Positions 1 to 13,534 of a DNA stretch of 46,401 bases are shown here, piece after piece. The stretch is from Aliidiomarina sanyensis. GTDB lineage: Bacteria; Pseudomonadota; Gammaproteobacteria; Enterobacterales; Alteromonadaceae. The stretch spans positions 1 through 46,401 of the forward strand of contig NZ_PIPM01000015.1 of the NCBI RefSeq assembly GCF_003987175.1. The letters run 5' to 3'. The notes under the pieces were generated by a model. It was not told the DNA's origin. It saw only the letters and a program-made list of their open reading frames with translations, and searched no databases. Made by a program: the position numbers and the translations under genes. Numbering within the stretch: the first letter of the stretch is position 1; each line of letters starts with the position of its first letter.

Positions 1-124
1 TGCGGTTCAGCTAGTGATTCCCCTTACCGGGCTCACAGAGGACTCTCACCTCCAAGTCATCCTGTCAGTACCACCTGTACAGGAATAGCACCCGTCAGGG
101 CGCAACGCGCCGTGCCCGGCGCAC
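1..124 (-). mobile_element. 5' end of a group II intron (partial, runs off left edge)
   Basis: Read on the minus strand from 124 downward, the sequence opens with GTGCGCCGGGCACG. It later contains GGTGAGAGTCC (about 44-34) and CACTAGCTGAACCGCA at the window edge. From memory, this matches the order of conserved segments at the 5' end of bacterial group II intron domain I, for example the Oceanobacillus iheyensis class C intron. The first base follows the U-tract of the gyrB terminator by three nucleotides, and insertion behind intrinsic terminators is the habit of class C introns. No intron-encoded reverse transcriptase can be seen because the element continues outside the window. Intron identity is fairly sure; class C is inferred from the insertion site. 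Confidence 0.82.
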
Positions 125-125
125 A

Positions 126-150
126 ACAAAAAAACAGGCCCGTAGGCCCG
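126..150 (-). terminator. Intrinsic terminator of gyrB
   Basis: On the minus strand a 6-bp stem (one G-U pair) closes a TACG loop on a C-G pair, which is a UNCG-type tetraloop. It is followed by seven T residues and then GTT. It lies 45 bases beyond the gyrB stop codon and ends the leftward dnaA-dnaN-recF-gyrB block. The group II intron begins at 124, directly after it. Confidence 0.88.
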
Positions 151-170
151 CTTTTGCCGTTAAAGCTCAG

Positions 171-188
171 AGGTTCCACGTGGAACCT
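171..188. promoter_or_regulatory. parS: parS-like palindrome downstream of gyrB
   Basis: A perfect 18-bp palindrome with core GTTCCACGTGGAAC, the centre of the chromosomal parS consensus (TGTTCCACGTGGAACA in pseudomonads). The outermost consensus bases are G and C instead of T and A. It sits between the gyrB stop codon and its terminator. It is probably a ParB-binding centromere site served by the parAB genes at 19,981-21,662. Confidence 0.72.
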
Positions 189-194
189 TTTTGT

Positions 195-3720
<3,526 letters not shown>

Positions 3721-3743
3721 AAACGGTCAAACGCGCTTTTTCA

Positions 3744-4844
3744 TTAAAGGCGCATCGGCATGACAACGTATAACGCACCATCATCTGCGTTATCTTCAAC
3801 GATTGCGCTGCTGTTTGGGTCACTGAGCGTTATTTTCACCTGCTCACCTTCTATCGCGTTCAAAACATCAAGCAAGTAAGTGATATTGAATCCTATCTCA
3901 AACGACGGGCCGTCATAGGTAACCTCAAGCTTCTCTTCCGCCTGTTCCTGCTCTGGATTATTCGCAGTCAGCACAACTTCGTTCGTTGAGAGCGCAATAC
4001 GTACGCCGCGAAACTTCTCATTGGAAAGGATAGAGGCCCGTACACAGCTCTGCTTCAACAGGTCACGATCTGCGACCACAATCCGGTCGCCGCCGGTTGG
4101 CAATACACGACGGTAATCCGGGAAGCGCCCGTCAAGTAACTTACTCGTGAAAATCATATTTCCGGTGCTGACACGAATATGATTCTGCCCAAGAGAAACC
4201 GAAACTGCGCTATCGTCATCCGCTAACAACCGAAGCAACTCCGTGACGCCTTTTCGGGGCACGATCACTTGCTTGTGCGGCAATGCACTTTGCTCGAGGC
4301 CAACAGCAGAGAGCGCTAGACGATGACCATCGGTCGCCACTGTTCGTAAAACATCATCATTCACTTCGAACAGCATGCCGTTCAGATAGTACCGGACGTC
4401 TTGATTCGCCATCGAGAAATGAGTTTTATCCATCAGCGCCTTCAATTCGCCCTGATTCATCTCAATTTGAATCTCACTTTCCCATTCATCGATATTTGGG
4501 AAATCCGAAGCAGGGAGACTACTTAATGTGAAACGACTGCGGCCCGAACGAACCACGACTTTGTCATCACTGGCCTCAAGCTTTACGTCCGCACCCTCCG
4601 GCAGACTGCGCACGATATCCAAGAGCTTCTTCGCTGGAACTGTTACGTCTCCTGGATTCGAATCCTCTAGCGCCACTTCTGAAACAAGTTCGACTTCCAA
4701 GTCGGTGCCGGTCATCCGCAATTGGTGATCGGTAACTTGAATTAACACATTACTCAAAATCGGCAAGGTATTCCGTCGTTCCACTGCACCACTGACAACT
4801 TGAAGCGGTTTGAGCAATGCATCTCGGCTGATTGTGAATTTCAT
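3744..4844 (-). CDS. dnaN: DNA polymerase III sliding clamp (beta subunit)
   Basis: Ring-shaped processivity clamp that tethers Pol III and binds many repair proteins. The protein is 366 aa, matching E. coli, and starts MKFTISRDALLKPLQVVSGA. It ends in the conserved VVMPMRL tail that lines the client-binding pocket. GGAG lies 8 nt before the ATG. It sits between dnaA (56 bp upstream) and recF in the standard order and is probably transcribed from the dnaA promoter region plus internal promoters. Confidence 0.97.
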   Translation of the reverse strand: MKFTISRDALLKPLQVVSGAVERRNTLPILSNVLIQVTDHQLRMTGTDLEVELVSEVALEDSNPGDVTVPAKKLLDIVRSLPEGADVKLEASDDKVVVRSGRSRFTLSSLPASDFPNIDEWESEIQIEMNQGELKALMDKTHFSMANQDVRYYLNGMLFEVNDDVLRTVATDGHRLALSAVGLEQSALPHKQVIVPRKGVTELLRLLADDDSAVSVSLGQNHIRVSTGNMIFTSKLLDGRFPDYRRVLPTGGDRIVVADRDLLKQSCVRASILSNEKFRGVRIALSTNEVVLTANNPEQEQAEEKLEVTYDGPSFEIGFNITYLLDVLNAIEGEQVKITLSDPNSSAIVEDNADDGALYVVMPMRL

Positions 4845-4900
4845 GCGGCTAACTCCCCTTTCTTATTATTCGTTCACTGTGACGTGTCGATGGTCCTGCT

Positions 4901-6304
4901 TCAAACCGACAAAGTTCGATTTAAATTCCGATAATCTTCTTGTATCTCGTGATCAGACTCGATCAGCTCTTTCACTTTACGGCACGCGTGCAACACCGTG
5001 GTGTGGTCTCGCCCGCCAAACGCATCGCCTATCTCAGGCAAACTATGGTTCGTTAATTCTTTCGCAAGCGCCATCGCGACTTGCCGTGGGCGCGCAATGG
5101 AGCGGCTGCGGCGTTTCGACATCAAGTCAGACACCTTGATGTTGTAATATTCTGCTACTGTACGCTGAATATTATCAATGGTCACCAAGCGCTCTTGCGC
5201 TGCGATCAGATCCCGCAGGGCTTCTTTGACAAACTCGATCGTGATCTCACGTCCCGTCAAGGTGACATTTGCAATGACCCGATTCAATGCACCCTCAAGC
5301 TCCCGAACATTCGAACGTAACCGTTTGGCAATAAAAAACGCGACTTCATGGGGAAGTTTAATCTTCCGCTCCTCGGCTTTACGCTCAAGAATGGCAACGC
5401 GAGTGGGTAATTCCGGGGGTTCAATTGCCACGGTTAAGCCCCAACCAAAACGTGACTTCAACCGTTCATCTACCCCTTCAATTTCTTTCGGGTACACATC
5501 GCTTGTTAAGATAACCTGTTGATTTCCCTCAAGAAGCCAGTTGAATGTATGGAAAAACTCATCTTGAAAGTGCTCTTTTTTCGCAAAGAACTGAACATCA
5601 TCTATTAAAAGCGCATCGACGCTGCGGTAGCTTTCTTTGAAGTTATCAATCTTGTTGTGCTTCATGGCATACACCATATCTTGCACGAACCGTTCTGCTC
5701 GAAGATAGTAAACCTTTGCATCCGGCTTATTCTTTAAGATGCCATTGCCAATAGAATGTAACAGGTGAGTTTTACCCAAGCCGGTTCCGCCATAGATAAA
5801 CAGCGGGTTGTACGCTTTTCCTGGATTTTCTGCGACCTGAAGTGCTGCCGCCCGGGCGAGCTGGTTTGATTTACCTTCGACGAAGTTATCGAACGTATGA
5901 TTGGGCTGTAGATTACTGTGTTGCAACGAGACCGGACGTTCGCCTTGGCGTAAAGTTTCAGTGCTTGACTGTTGAGATCCGCTCCGGGGAGCACGTTGTC
6001 CTTCTCCTGCGGCGTGGCTTTCACCATTGAGCTGCGATGCGGGTACCGCGAGCGGCTTCCGTGCACCTCCAACGCGCAATTCAACGTTCGGCGATTTTTC
6101 GCCCGCTTCTGCGCGAAGGAACGTCATAATTTGCTTCAGATACTTATCCTTGACCCAATCCATGACATAGGTATTCGGCGCATACAAAAACAACGTGTTG
6201 TTTTCAAAGTCTGCCTGAAGTGGGCGGATCCAGGTACTAAAGTGCTGAGCAGGTAACTCATTCTGCAAGCGTGCCGCACACTCCTGCCACAGTGAATTAC
6301 TCAC
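4901..6304 (-). CDS. dnaA: Chromosomal replication initiator DnaA
   Basis: AAA+ initiator that binds DnaA boxes and opens oriC. From the GTG at 6304 it is 467 aa, equal to E. coli DnaA, starting with [18 protein letters not shown] after the initiator. GAGG lies 6 nt upstream of this GTG; a TTG at 6316 would add four residues but overlaps that Shine-Dalgarno site. Walker A is GGTGLGKT, Walker B is LLIDDVQFF, and the box-recognition signature is [15 protein letters not shown] in domain IV. It reads away from rpmH. The gap between them has one consensus DnaA box, consistent with autoregulation. Confidence 0.96.
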   Translation of the reverse strand: MSNSLWQECAARLQNELPAQHFSTWIRPLQADFENNTLFLYAPNTYVMDWVKDKYLKQIMTFLRAEAGEKSPNVELRVGGARKPLAVPASQLNGESHAAGEGQRAPRSGSQQSSTETLRQGERPVSLQHSNLQPNHTFDNFVEGKSNQLARAAALQVAENPGKAYNPLFIYGGTGLGKTHLLHSIGNGILKNKPDAKVYYLRAERFVQDMVYAMKHNKIDNFKESYRSVDALLIDDVQFFAKKEHFQDEFFHTFNWLLEGNQQVILTSDVYPKEIEGVDERLKSRFGWGLTVAIEPPELPTRVAILERKAEERKIKLPHEVAFFIAKRLRSNVRELEGALNRVIANVTLTGREITIEFVKEALRDLIAAQERLVTIDNIQRTVAEYYNIKVSDLMSKRRSRSIARPRQVAMALAKELTNHSLPEIGDAFGGRDHTTVLHACRKVKELIESDHEIQEDYRNLNRTLSV

Positions 6305-6555
6305 AGCGCACCTCAATGTGTCTGAATTGAAAGTTGTTGCCGTTGACCGTCACCGGTGAACTCCTGTTCTTATCATGTGTATCCGGGTGTGTTTTTTATA
6401 ATCCGTGACACAATTTAGGTGCCAACGAGGCGCTTAAGAAACGTCTTTGAGAGCCGACCCAACTGCGCCCCGATCCTGATCGGCGATCCGCTTTGCGATC
6501 ACCTATTTTTCAACCCGAAACCGGACTCTCCATTCTACGGAATTAAAAGGGCTGA

Positions 6556-6822
<267 letters not shown>

Positions 6823-6859
6823 TTGCCAGTCAACGATGCGCGATAGCTCAGGTCGCTGA

Positions 6860-7234
6860 GTGAATCAGTATTCCTATTCTCGGGAGTTACGTTTGTTAAC
6901 TCCCGCAGAATTCCAAAACGTATTTAACTCCCCTCCTGTTAAAGCTGTTAGCACACAGCTCACCATGCTCGCCAAGCCAAATGAACGGAATCATCCACGC
7001 TTAGGCACGACTGTGAGTAAAAAAGTCGCCAAAAAAGCAGTGGATCGGAATCGAGTGAAAAGAATCATTCGTGAAACTTTCCGTTTACAGCAGCATAAAT
7101 TGCTCGGCTTTGATATTATCGTCATCGCTAAGCCGGGGGTGAATGATTTGGACAATCAAGCTCTCAGCGATTTATTGAATTATTTATGGCGAAAATTAAG
7201 CAAGCGTTGCGCGCAATACTCGTCGCAATCCTAA
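6860..7234 (+). CDS. rnpA: Ribonuclease P protein component
   Basis: Protein subunit of RNase P, which helps the RNA subunit remove tRNA 5' leaders. The protein is 124 aa with a GTG start and AGG upstream. The RNR motif is seen in [16 protein letters not shown]. The last 49 nt overlap the start of yidD, so the two genes are translationally linked. Confidence 0.95.
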   Translation: MNQYSYSRELRLLTPAEFQNVFNSPPVKAVSTQLTMLAKPNERNHPRLGTTVSKKVAKKAVDRNRVKRIIRETFRLQQHKLLGFDIIVIAKPGVNDLDNQALSDLLNYLWRKLSKRCAQYSSQS

Positions 7235-7476
7235 CCGCATGCATTCGGTTCTATCAATGGTTTATCAGCCCATTGCTTGGACCCCGCTGCCGCTTTTTGC
7301 CAACTTGTTCTGAATATGCTCGCGTTGCTTTACAAAAGCACGGGCCTATTAAGGGAAGTTTGCTCGCCATTCGACGCATAAGTAAATGTCATCCGGGTCA
7401 TCCCGGTGGTTTTGATCCGGTTCCCGACGTGTCGGCCGAAGCGGAACCCAAAAAAACCCAACGAGAGACGAAGTAA
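7186..7476 (+). CDS. yidD: Membrane protein insertion efficiency factor YidD
   Basis: Small (96 aa) membrane-associated protein of the Haemolytic/YidD family that aids YidC-dependent insertion. Family hallmarks are [25 protein letters not shown] and the [13 protein letters not shown] segment. It overlaps rnpA by 49 nt and ends 2 nt before yidC, as in most Gammaproteobacteria. Confidence 0.95.
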   Translation: MAKIKQALRAILVAILTACIRFYQWFISPLLGPRCRFLPTCSEYARVALQKHGPIKGSLLAIRRISKCHPGHPGGFDPVPDVSAEAEPKKTQRETK

Positions 7477-7478
7477 CT

Positions 7479-9149
7479 ATGGATTCGCAACGTACAATTC
7501 TGGTTATTGCCCTTTTGGTCTTGTCATTTTTCATGTACCAGCAGTGGTTAATCAAAGACGCGACGCGCACCCCGGGCATCGACCCGACCTCCGCGCCGCA
7601 GCAAGTAGAAGATCGGGATCCAAGCGTTCCCGGAGGTGACCTCGATGTCCCCGTCGCAGAGGGAACCCGAGACGCCAGTGTCCCTGCGGTCGATGAGAGC
7701 TCCGTTATTGCTGGCGATACAATCACCGTTGTTACCGACACTCAGCGCATTGAGATTAGTTTACGCGGAGGCGATATCATCCGTGCCGAGCTGCTGAATC
7801 ACGCGGAAACCCTCGGCGAAGATGCTCGCTACACCATCTTATTTAATCGCCCAGGTGAAGTACACGTTGCGCAAAGCGGCTTGATTGGCCCTGACGGGCT
7901 CGACAATCGCTCAGAGCGACCACTCTTCAGCGTCGACCAGCGTGAGTTTGCACTGCAGGGCGAAACCCTCACCGTTCCACTTTACTACACCGATGAAGAT
8001 GGCAGCGTGATCGTGAAGACGTTCACCTTCAATCGTGGTGATTATGCAGTGAAAGTCGGCTATCGGATCGAGAATAACGGCGAAAATGCGCGAACTGTTG
8101 CATTTTATGGTCAGCTGAAGCAAACCATGTTAAACGGCGGCCGGGGAAGCATGTTCATGCCAACCTACCGGGGTGCCGCTTACTCAAGTGACAGCAACCG
8201 TTATCGAAAATACAGCTTCGGCGACATCCGTGATCGCAACCTGAATCAAACGACTCCCGCAGGCTGGGTTGCCATGCTCGAACATTACTTTGTGACGGCT
8301 TGGGTTCCAGATCAGAATGTAACGAATCGTTTGTACAGTAACAGCAATGCCCAAAACGAAGCGATGATTGGCTTCATAGGCCCACAAATGACTGTGGCCC
8401 CGGGCAGCACACTTGAGCTGACCAGTGTCCTCTATACTGGCCCGAAAGACCAGGCACGCTTGCGCGAGCTTGCGCAGCACCTCAATCTAACCGTTGATTA
8501 CGGCTTCCTGTGGTGGCTGGCGCAGCCTATCTACTGGCTCCTCGCGTTCTTGCACTCATTTGTTCATAACTGGGGTCTGGCCATCATCTTGGTCACCGTT
8601 GTCGTGAAATCGGTGCTTTATCCGCTCACGAAGGCTCAGTACGTCTCAATGGCGAAGATGCGCAAAATTGCACCTCGTATGAAAGAGATGCGGGAACGAT
8701 TTGGTGATGATCGCCATAAAATGTCCCAAGCCATGATGAAGATGTATCAGGAAGAGAAGGTCAATCCACTCGGTGGCTGTCTCCCAATGCTCCTTCAGTT
8801 GCCAATCTTCTTGGCCTTGTATTGGGTATTGTTAGAAAGCCCGGAGATCCGCCATGCAGATTTCATGCTGTGGATTACTGATCTTTCAAGTCGTGACCCC
8901 TACTTCATCTTGCCGCTTTTGATGGGCGCAAGTATGTATTTAATGCAGCGTTTGCAGCCGACTCCGGTGACGGATCCCATGCAAGCGAAGATCTTGCAAT
9001 ACATGCCTGTCGTATTTACGGTATTCTTCTTGTTCTTCCCTGCAGGTCTCGTACTATACTGGTTAGTAAGTAACCTGATTTCGATCGCGCAGATGACATA
9101 TATCTACCGTCAGATCGACAAGAAAGAACAGGCGAAGAAAAAAGCCTAG
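7479..9149 (+). CDS. yidC: Membrane protein insertase YidC
   Basis: Inner-membrane insertase that works alone or with SecYEG. The protein is 556 aa. It has an N-terminal membrane anchor (about 6-22), a large periplasmic P1 domain (roughly 25-345), and the five-helix insertase core, including the LGGCLPMLLQLPIFLALYWV region and a basic C-tail. A strong terminator follows at 9171-9210. mnmE normally comes next but is separated here by a binding-protein gene. Confidence 0.97.
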   Translation: MDSQRTILVIALLVLSFFMYQQWLIKDATRTPGIDPTSAPQQVEDRDPSVPGGDLDVPVAEGTRDASVPAVDESSVIAGDTITVVTDTQRIEISLRGGDIIRAELLNHAETLGEDARYTILFNRPGEVHVAQSGLIGPDGLDNRSERPLFSVDQREFALQGETLTVPLYYTDEDGSVIVKTFTFNRGDYAVKVGYRIENNGENARTVAFYGQLKQTMLNGGRGSMFMPTYRGAAYSSDSNRYRKYSFGDIRDRNLNQTTPAGWVAMLEHYFVTAWVPDQNVTNRLYSNSNAQNEAMIGFIGPQMTVAPGSTLELTSVLYTGPKDQARLRELAQHLNLTVDYGFLWWLAQPIYWLLAFLHSFVHNWGLAIILVTVVVKSVLYPLTKAQYVSMAKMRKIAPRMKEMRERFGDDRHKMSQAMMKMYQEEKVNPLGGCLPMLLQLPIFLALYWVLLESPEIRHADFMLWITDLSSRDPYFILPLLMGASMYLMQRLQPTPVTDPMQAKILQYMPVVFTVFFLFFPAGLVLYWLVSNLISIAQMTYIYRQIDKKEQAKKKA

Positions 9150-9170
9150 TTGGGTGATTGACAGTTCACT

Positions 9171-9210
9171 AGCCCGGCCTAAAAATGTGCTTTAGTGCCG
9201 GGCTTTTTTA
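9171..9210 (+). terminator. Terminator after yidC
   Basis: An 8-bp stem AGCCCGGC (9171-9178) / GCCGGGCT (9197-9204) followed by five further T residues. It closes the rpmH-rnpA-yidD-yidC unit 22 bp after the yidC stop codon. Confidence 0.9.
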
Positions 9211-9226
9211 TAAATCGAGGTAAAGC

Positions 9227-9949
9227 GTGAAGTGTATAAAAGGATTTATGCTCGTACTCGCGCTGCTGCTGGGAGGTATCACGCCCACATCGGCGCAGAA
9301 CGAATGGTTAGGGACCATCGTCATTGGCACCATCAGTGACATTGATGATTCACATCCTACTTTTTTACGTGTCCAACAAGCGTATCGCATGATTGGCTAC
9401 GATGCGAAGCTATTATTACTACCCTACGAGCGCAGCGAGTATGAGGCCAATCGTGGGCGCTTTGTCGATGCCGAACTTGCGCGAACGGACGAAGTTCAAG
9501 CGCTTCTTCCCAATATGATCCGGATTGATGTTCCGCTCGAGACCGACCAAATCAGTGTTTTCACTGCCCGTGATGATCTCAACATTCAAGACTGGGATGA
9601 CCTCGAAGGTCTTCGAATTGATACTGTTCGTGGCATGTCCGTGATTACCCGGCGTTTAGTCCAGCATCATCCCTTCAACGAAATAGGCACCGTGGAACAA
9701 GTATTTCAACGCCTTGAAAGCGGCCGAAGTGATGTTGCCATTCTTCCCGGAAATATGGCTGAGTTTGTTCTCAGTCGAACAGACGTTACTGGGATTCAGC
9801 GGCTTCATCCAGGGTTGGAAGAGCTCCCCCTTTATCACTACATCCATCGTCATCATCAACATCTTACCGAGCAGTTAACCCATGCACTTTATGAAGTTGT
9901 AAATGGTGAGCCTCATTCCCTCTCTGCCCGGCCAAAAACGACCCCTTAA
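9227..9949 (+). CDS. Periplasmic substrate-binding protein of the SBP_bac_3 type, orphan
   Basis: The 240-aa product has an N-terminal signal peptide (hydrophobic LVLALLLGGI, probable cleavage after TSA). The rest looks like an extracellular solute-binding fold, with segments such as DDLEGLRIDTVRGMSV and VFQRLESGRSDVAILPGN, typical of amino-acid-type binding proteins. There is no permease or ATPase gene nearby, so the ligand is unknown and it may be a sensor rather than a transport part. It uses a GTG start right after the yidC terminator, and its stop codon is 3 nt before mnmE. Confidence 0.72.
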   Translation: MKCIKGFMLVLALLLGGITPTSAQNEWLGTIVIGTISDIDDSHPTFLRVQQAYRMIGYDAKLLLLPYERSEYEANRGRFVDAELARTDEVQALLPNMIRIDVPLETDQISVFTARDDLNIQDWDDLEGLRIDTVRGMSVITRRLVQHHPFNEIGTVEQVFQRLESGRSDVAILPGNMAEFVLSRTDVTGIQRLHPGLEELPLYHYIHRHHQHLTEQLTHALYEVVNGEPHSLSARPKTTP

Positions 9950-9952
9950 TGT

Positions 9953-11329
9953 ATGAGTGAATTTGTCCACGAGAACGATACCATCGTTGCCCAAGCAACG
10001 CCTCCCGGCAAGGGTGGCGTTGGGATTGTTCGAGTAAGCGGACCTGAGGCGCGTAACATTGCAAAAGCGCTCCTTGGTCATTGTCCTAAACCACGTTATG
10101 CGGATTACACACCGTTCCGGGACAGCGAAGGGCAACTCCTCGATCAAGGAATTGCGTTGTTTTTTCAAGGACCAAACTCCTTCACGGGGGAGGACGTTCT
10201 TGAGCTACAAGGTCATGGTGGTCCCGTCGTTGTTGATATGCTAATTCGCGCTATTCTGAAAACCGAAAAGGCACGTCTTGCTCGCCCCGGTGAGTTTAGT
10301 GAGCGCGCTTTTCTAAATGACAAGCTTGATCTCGCGCAGGCTGAAGCTATCGCCGATCTGATAGATACCACCTCAGAACAAGCCGCTCGCATGGCATTAC
10401 AAAGTCTTCAGGGTGAGTTTTCCCACAAAATCGACCTCCTCGTGGATGCCGTCGTGCATCTTCGCATGTATGTGGAAGCCGCTATCGATTTTCCAGATGA
10501 GGAAGTGGATTTTCTGAGTGACGGAAAAATCGCAACAGACTTGCGCGATATTATTGAACGGCTCGAGCGGGTCGAGGCTCAGGCCAAGCAGGGCAGCCTG
10601 CTCCGAGAAGGCATGCGGGTTGTCATTGCGGGACGCCCAAACGCTGGGAAGTCATCGCTCCTCAACGCGCTCGCGGGCCGAGAATCAGCAATTGTGACTG
10701 ACATCGCGGGCACTACACGCGATGTCCTACGTGAGCATATCCAAATTGATGGGATGCCATTACACATTATCGATACCGCCGGCCTCCGGGACAGTCCGGA
10801 TAAAGTAGAACAGATCGGCATCGCGCGCGCATGGGCCGAGATTGAACAAGCAGATCGCGTATTATTTATGGTCGACAGTACCGAGACCGATGCTGTCCAT
10901 CCAGACGATATTTGGCCGGAGTTTTTTGCGCGACTTCCGAAGCACCTCCCATTTACCGTGATCCGAAATAAAATCGATCTCACCCGTGAAAGCGCCAGCT
11001 TTCATGAGGACCATGGCGTTCCAGTGATTGCCATGAGTGCATCCACCGGCGCTGGTGTTGAGATGCTGCGTGGTCACCTCAAAGCCTGCATGGACTTTAA
11101 TGACAAGATGGAAGGTGGCTTTATGGCCCGCCGTCGTCATCTTGAAGCACTCGAACGTGCAAAAGCACATCTGTTTGCCGGCCAAGAGCAGTTTGAGACC
11201 TATCTTGCCGGTGATTTGCTCGCGGAAGAATTACGCCTCGCACAGCACCATCTGAATGAAATTACCGGCGAATTCACGTCGGATGACCTCTTGGGCAAAA
11301 TTTTTAGCTCATTTTGTATTGGCAAATAG
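9953..11329 (+). CDS. mnmE: tRNA uridine-5-carboxymethylaminomethyl GTPase MnmE
   Basis: GTPase that forms a complex with MnmG (17,221-19,131) to modify U34 of certain tRNAs. The protein is 458 aa. The N-terminal folate-binding domain has [12 protein letters not shown]. The G domain has GRPNAGKSS (G1), DTAGLRD (G3) and NKIDL (G4). The C-terminus is FCIGK, with the catalytic-site cysteine. It follows the binding-protein gene by 3 bp, so they may be co-transcribed. Confidence 0.97.
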   Translation: MSEFVHENDTIVAQATPPGKGGVGIVRVSGPEARNIAKALLGHCPKPRYADYTPFRDSEGQLLDQGIALFFQGPNSFTGEDVLELQGHGGPVVVDMLIRAILKTEKARLARPGEFSERAFLNDKLDLAQAEAIADLIDTTSEQAARMALQSLQGEFSHKIDLLVDAVVHLRMYVEAAIDFPDEEVDFLSDGKIATDLRDIIERLERVEAQAKQGSLLREGMRVVIAGRPNAGKSSLLNALAGRESAIVTDIAGTTRDVLREHIQIDGMPLHIIDTAGLRDSPDKVEQIGIARAWAEIEQADRVLFMVDSTETDAVHPDDIWPEFFARLPKHLPFTVIRNKIDLTRESASFHEDHGVPVIAMSASTGAGVEMLRGHLKACMDFNDKMEGGFMARRRHLEALERAKAHLFAGQEQFETYLAGDLLAEELRLAQHHLNEITGEFTSDDLLGKIFSSFCIGK

Positions 11330-11428
11330 CTCCCTTTGTAAAAATATCAGCGGAAACAAATCAATCCGCATATCGCTCCCTCTATCCTTGACTATGCTTA
11401 GTAAAAGCATGACGACGGGGGGAGCGCA

Positions 11429-12304
11429 ATGACCTTTCATACCAATACAGAACATCATGCCCTAGTGGTTGAAGGCGGTGCCATGCGCGGCATATTTGCA
11501 GCGGGCGTCCTCGATGCGTTTATTGAGCGAGATTTCTACCCCTTTCAGTCTGCGATCGGAGTTTCCGCAGGCAGTACGAATCTAATCGGGTATTTAGCCG
11601 GAAATCATCGCCGCAGCTATCAAATCATCACCGACCATGCGCGACGCGATGAATTTATGAATATGCGTCGGTACCTGAAAGGCGGTCACTTTTGCGATGT
11701 AACTTGGTTATGGCACTGCTCCCTTGATGAGCTTCCCCTCAACTTGACGAAATTTCACGAACGAAACATTCCTCTTACCGTTGTCACCTGTTCAATTCGT
11801 ACCGGCAAGCCCTGCTATTTCTTAGTCAATGAGGAAAACATCAATACCCTGTTTCCGGCCTCTTGCGCGATGCCGCTGGTCTTTCGAGATTTCCCACCCG
11901 TTGACGATGAGCCGATGACGGACGGTGGACTTGCAGACTCCATACCGGTCATTCGTGCCTATCAACAAGGAGCACGAGACATTACCGTTGTGCTTTCACA
12001 GCCATTAGGCTTTAAGAAAACTCCGTCACGCTTTCCAACTCTGATGAAACCGCTCTTTTCTGAACATCCCGCACTATTTGATGCTGTCGTGCGTCGAGCC
12101 GATCAATACAATGCCGCACTGGAGTTTATCGCTGCACCACCAGATGATTGTCGCTTGCGGATTATCGCACCACCAAGTAATTTCCCGGTTTCACGCTTTA
12201 CCACGGACTTAGATTCCCTCAATATGGGGTACAATCAGGGTGTCAACGCGGGCAATCGCTATATAGCTCAAGCTTTGATCAGGTCGGATGCTGCGCGCGC
12301 CTGA
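11429..12304 (+). CDS. Patatin-like phospholipase, YjjU type
   Basis: The 291-aa protein has a patatin fold with a Ser-Asp dyad. The glycine-rich oxyanion loop is EGGAMRG (15-21), the nucleophile elbow is GVSAG with Ser46, and the partner is DGG with Asp165. The pattern and spacing resemble E. coli YjjU, a cytoplasmic predicted esterase. GGAG lies 6 nt before the ATG. A small inverted repeat, ATGCTT/AAGCAT (11,393-11,409), lies just upstream. The substrate cannot be read from the sequence. Confidence 0.85.
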   Translation: MTFHTNTEHHALVVEGGAMRGIFAAGVLDAFIERDFYPFQSAIGVSAGSTNLIGYLAGNHRRSYQIITDHARRDEFMNMRRYLKGGHFCDVTWLWHCSLDELPLNLTKFHERNIPLTVVTCSIRTGKPCYFLVNEENINTLFPASCAMPLVFRDFPPVDDEPMTDGGLADSIPVIRAYQQGARDITVVLSQPLGFKKTPSRFPTLMKPLFSEHPALFDAVVRRADQYNAALEFIAAPPDDCRLRIIAPPSNFPVSRFTTDLDSLNMGYNQGVNAGNRYIAQALIRSDAARA

Positions 12305-12355
12305 GGCGTGTTATGATGCCCCCACAATGACGATTAAAACAACGAGAAACCATCC

Positions 12356-13516
12356 ATGGCTCTAATTATTAAATTGCTTGCGGGTATTCTGCTCGGTACC
12401 TTTATAGGCCTCTATGCCCCACACGCAGTAACCCAACTGCTCCTTACCTTTAAAGTACTTTTCGGACAATTGCTCTTTTTTACCATTCCGCTGCTGATTT
12501 TCTTCTTTATTACCAGCGGCATCGCGAGCTTACCGCAAAACTCGGGTCGGCTACTGGGTAAAACCCTAGGAATTGCCTACTTATCGACGATTATCGCGGG
12601 TATTGTCGCATTTTTCGCTGCAAGTGCTGTGGTTCCGATGTTGGCTCCGGAGAGCGCTGATGTCGCAGGCATGACGGGTACTATCTTAGAGCCCTTTATC
12701 CAACTTGAGATTCCACCGGTCTTTAACGTCATGACGGCATTGGCCCTCGCATTTATCTTTGGACTGGGAATTGCCGCAACGCGAGCAGAAGCACTGAAGA
12801 ACCTCAGTGACCAAGGTCGTGATGTGATTAAAGTCCTGCTTGAAAAAGTAATTATTCCCTTCTTACCCATTTATATTGCCGGGGTGTTTGCCGAGATGGC
12901 CGCAGCGGGCACGGTGTTTGATACCCTGAAAACGTTCGCGGTCATCCTCCTGCTCGCAGTTGTGTTGCATTGGATTTACATAGTCGGGATGTTCATCCTT
13001 GCGGGCCTTAAATCCGGCAAGTCACCTATCTCGTTAATTAAGAACATGCTCCCAGCCTACTTTACTGCACTTGGCACCATGTCGAGCGCCGCCACCATCC
13101 CAGTCACGCTGAAAAGTGTAAAGAGCAATAAAGTGAATGAGGACGTCGCTAACTTCACAGTGCCGCTTTGCGCCACGACTCATTTGGCCGGTTCCACAAT
13201 TACCATCGTGGCCACAACTGTTGCAGTCATGGTGTTGCATAACGCTCTTGTCGTGCCCTCTTTCCTTACCATGCTGCCCTTTATCATGATGCTTGCCATT
13301 GTGATGTTGGCTGCTCCGGGCGTGCCTGGTGGAGCCGTCATGGCAGCGGTTGGACTCTTGGGTTCAATGCTTGGGTTTGGTGAAACCGCTATTGCCTTGA
13401 TGATTGCTCTTTATATGGCGCAGGATAGCTTCGGAACTGCCTGTAATGTCACCGGCGATGGCGCAATTGCCGTTCTGGTAGACGATCAAGCAAAAACCGA
13501 AACGTCTACCTCCTAA
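12356..13516 (+). CDS. Dicarboxylate/cation symporter family (DAACS) transporter
   Basis: The 386-aa inner-membrane protein has about eight hydrophobic segments and the two re-entrant-loop signatures of the GltP/DctA family. These are a serine-rich SSAATIPVTLKS (HP1) and, near the C-terminus, QDSFGTACNVTGDGAIAV, corresponding to the substrate-binding TM8. Substrates in the family are glutamate, aspartate, C4-dicarboxylates or neutral amino acids. An extended -10 element, TGTTATGAT (12,309-12,317), precedes it by about 40 bp. Confidence 0.88.
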   Translation: MALIIKLLAGILLGTFIGLYAPHAVTQLLLTFKVLFGQLLFFTIPLLIFFFITSGIASLPQNSGRLLGKTLGIAYLSTIIAGIVAFFAASAVVPMLAPESADVAGMTGTILEPFIQLEIPPVFNVMTALALAFIFGLGIAATRAEALKNLSDQGRDVIKVLLEKVIIPFLPIYIAGVFAEMAAAGTVFDTLKTFAVILLLAVVLHWIYIVGMFILAGLKSGKSPISLIKNMLPAYFTALGTMSSAATIPVTLKSVKSNKVNEDVANFTVPLCATTHLAGSTITIVATTVAVMVLHNALVVPSFLTMLPFIMMLAIVMLAAPGVPGGAVMAAVGLLGSMLGFGETAIALMIALYMAQDSFGTACNVTGDGAIAVLVDDQAKTETSTS

Positions 13517-13534
13517 CTGAATGAGCAGCCGTTC

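Noticed and set aside
6305-6316. Longer dnaA start (TTG at 6316)
   Set aside because: It lies on top of the GAGG that serves the GTG at 6304, which gives the standard 467-aa protein.
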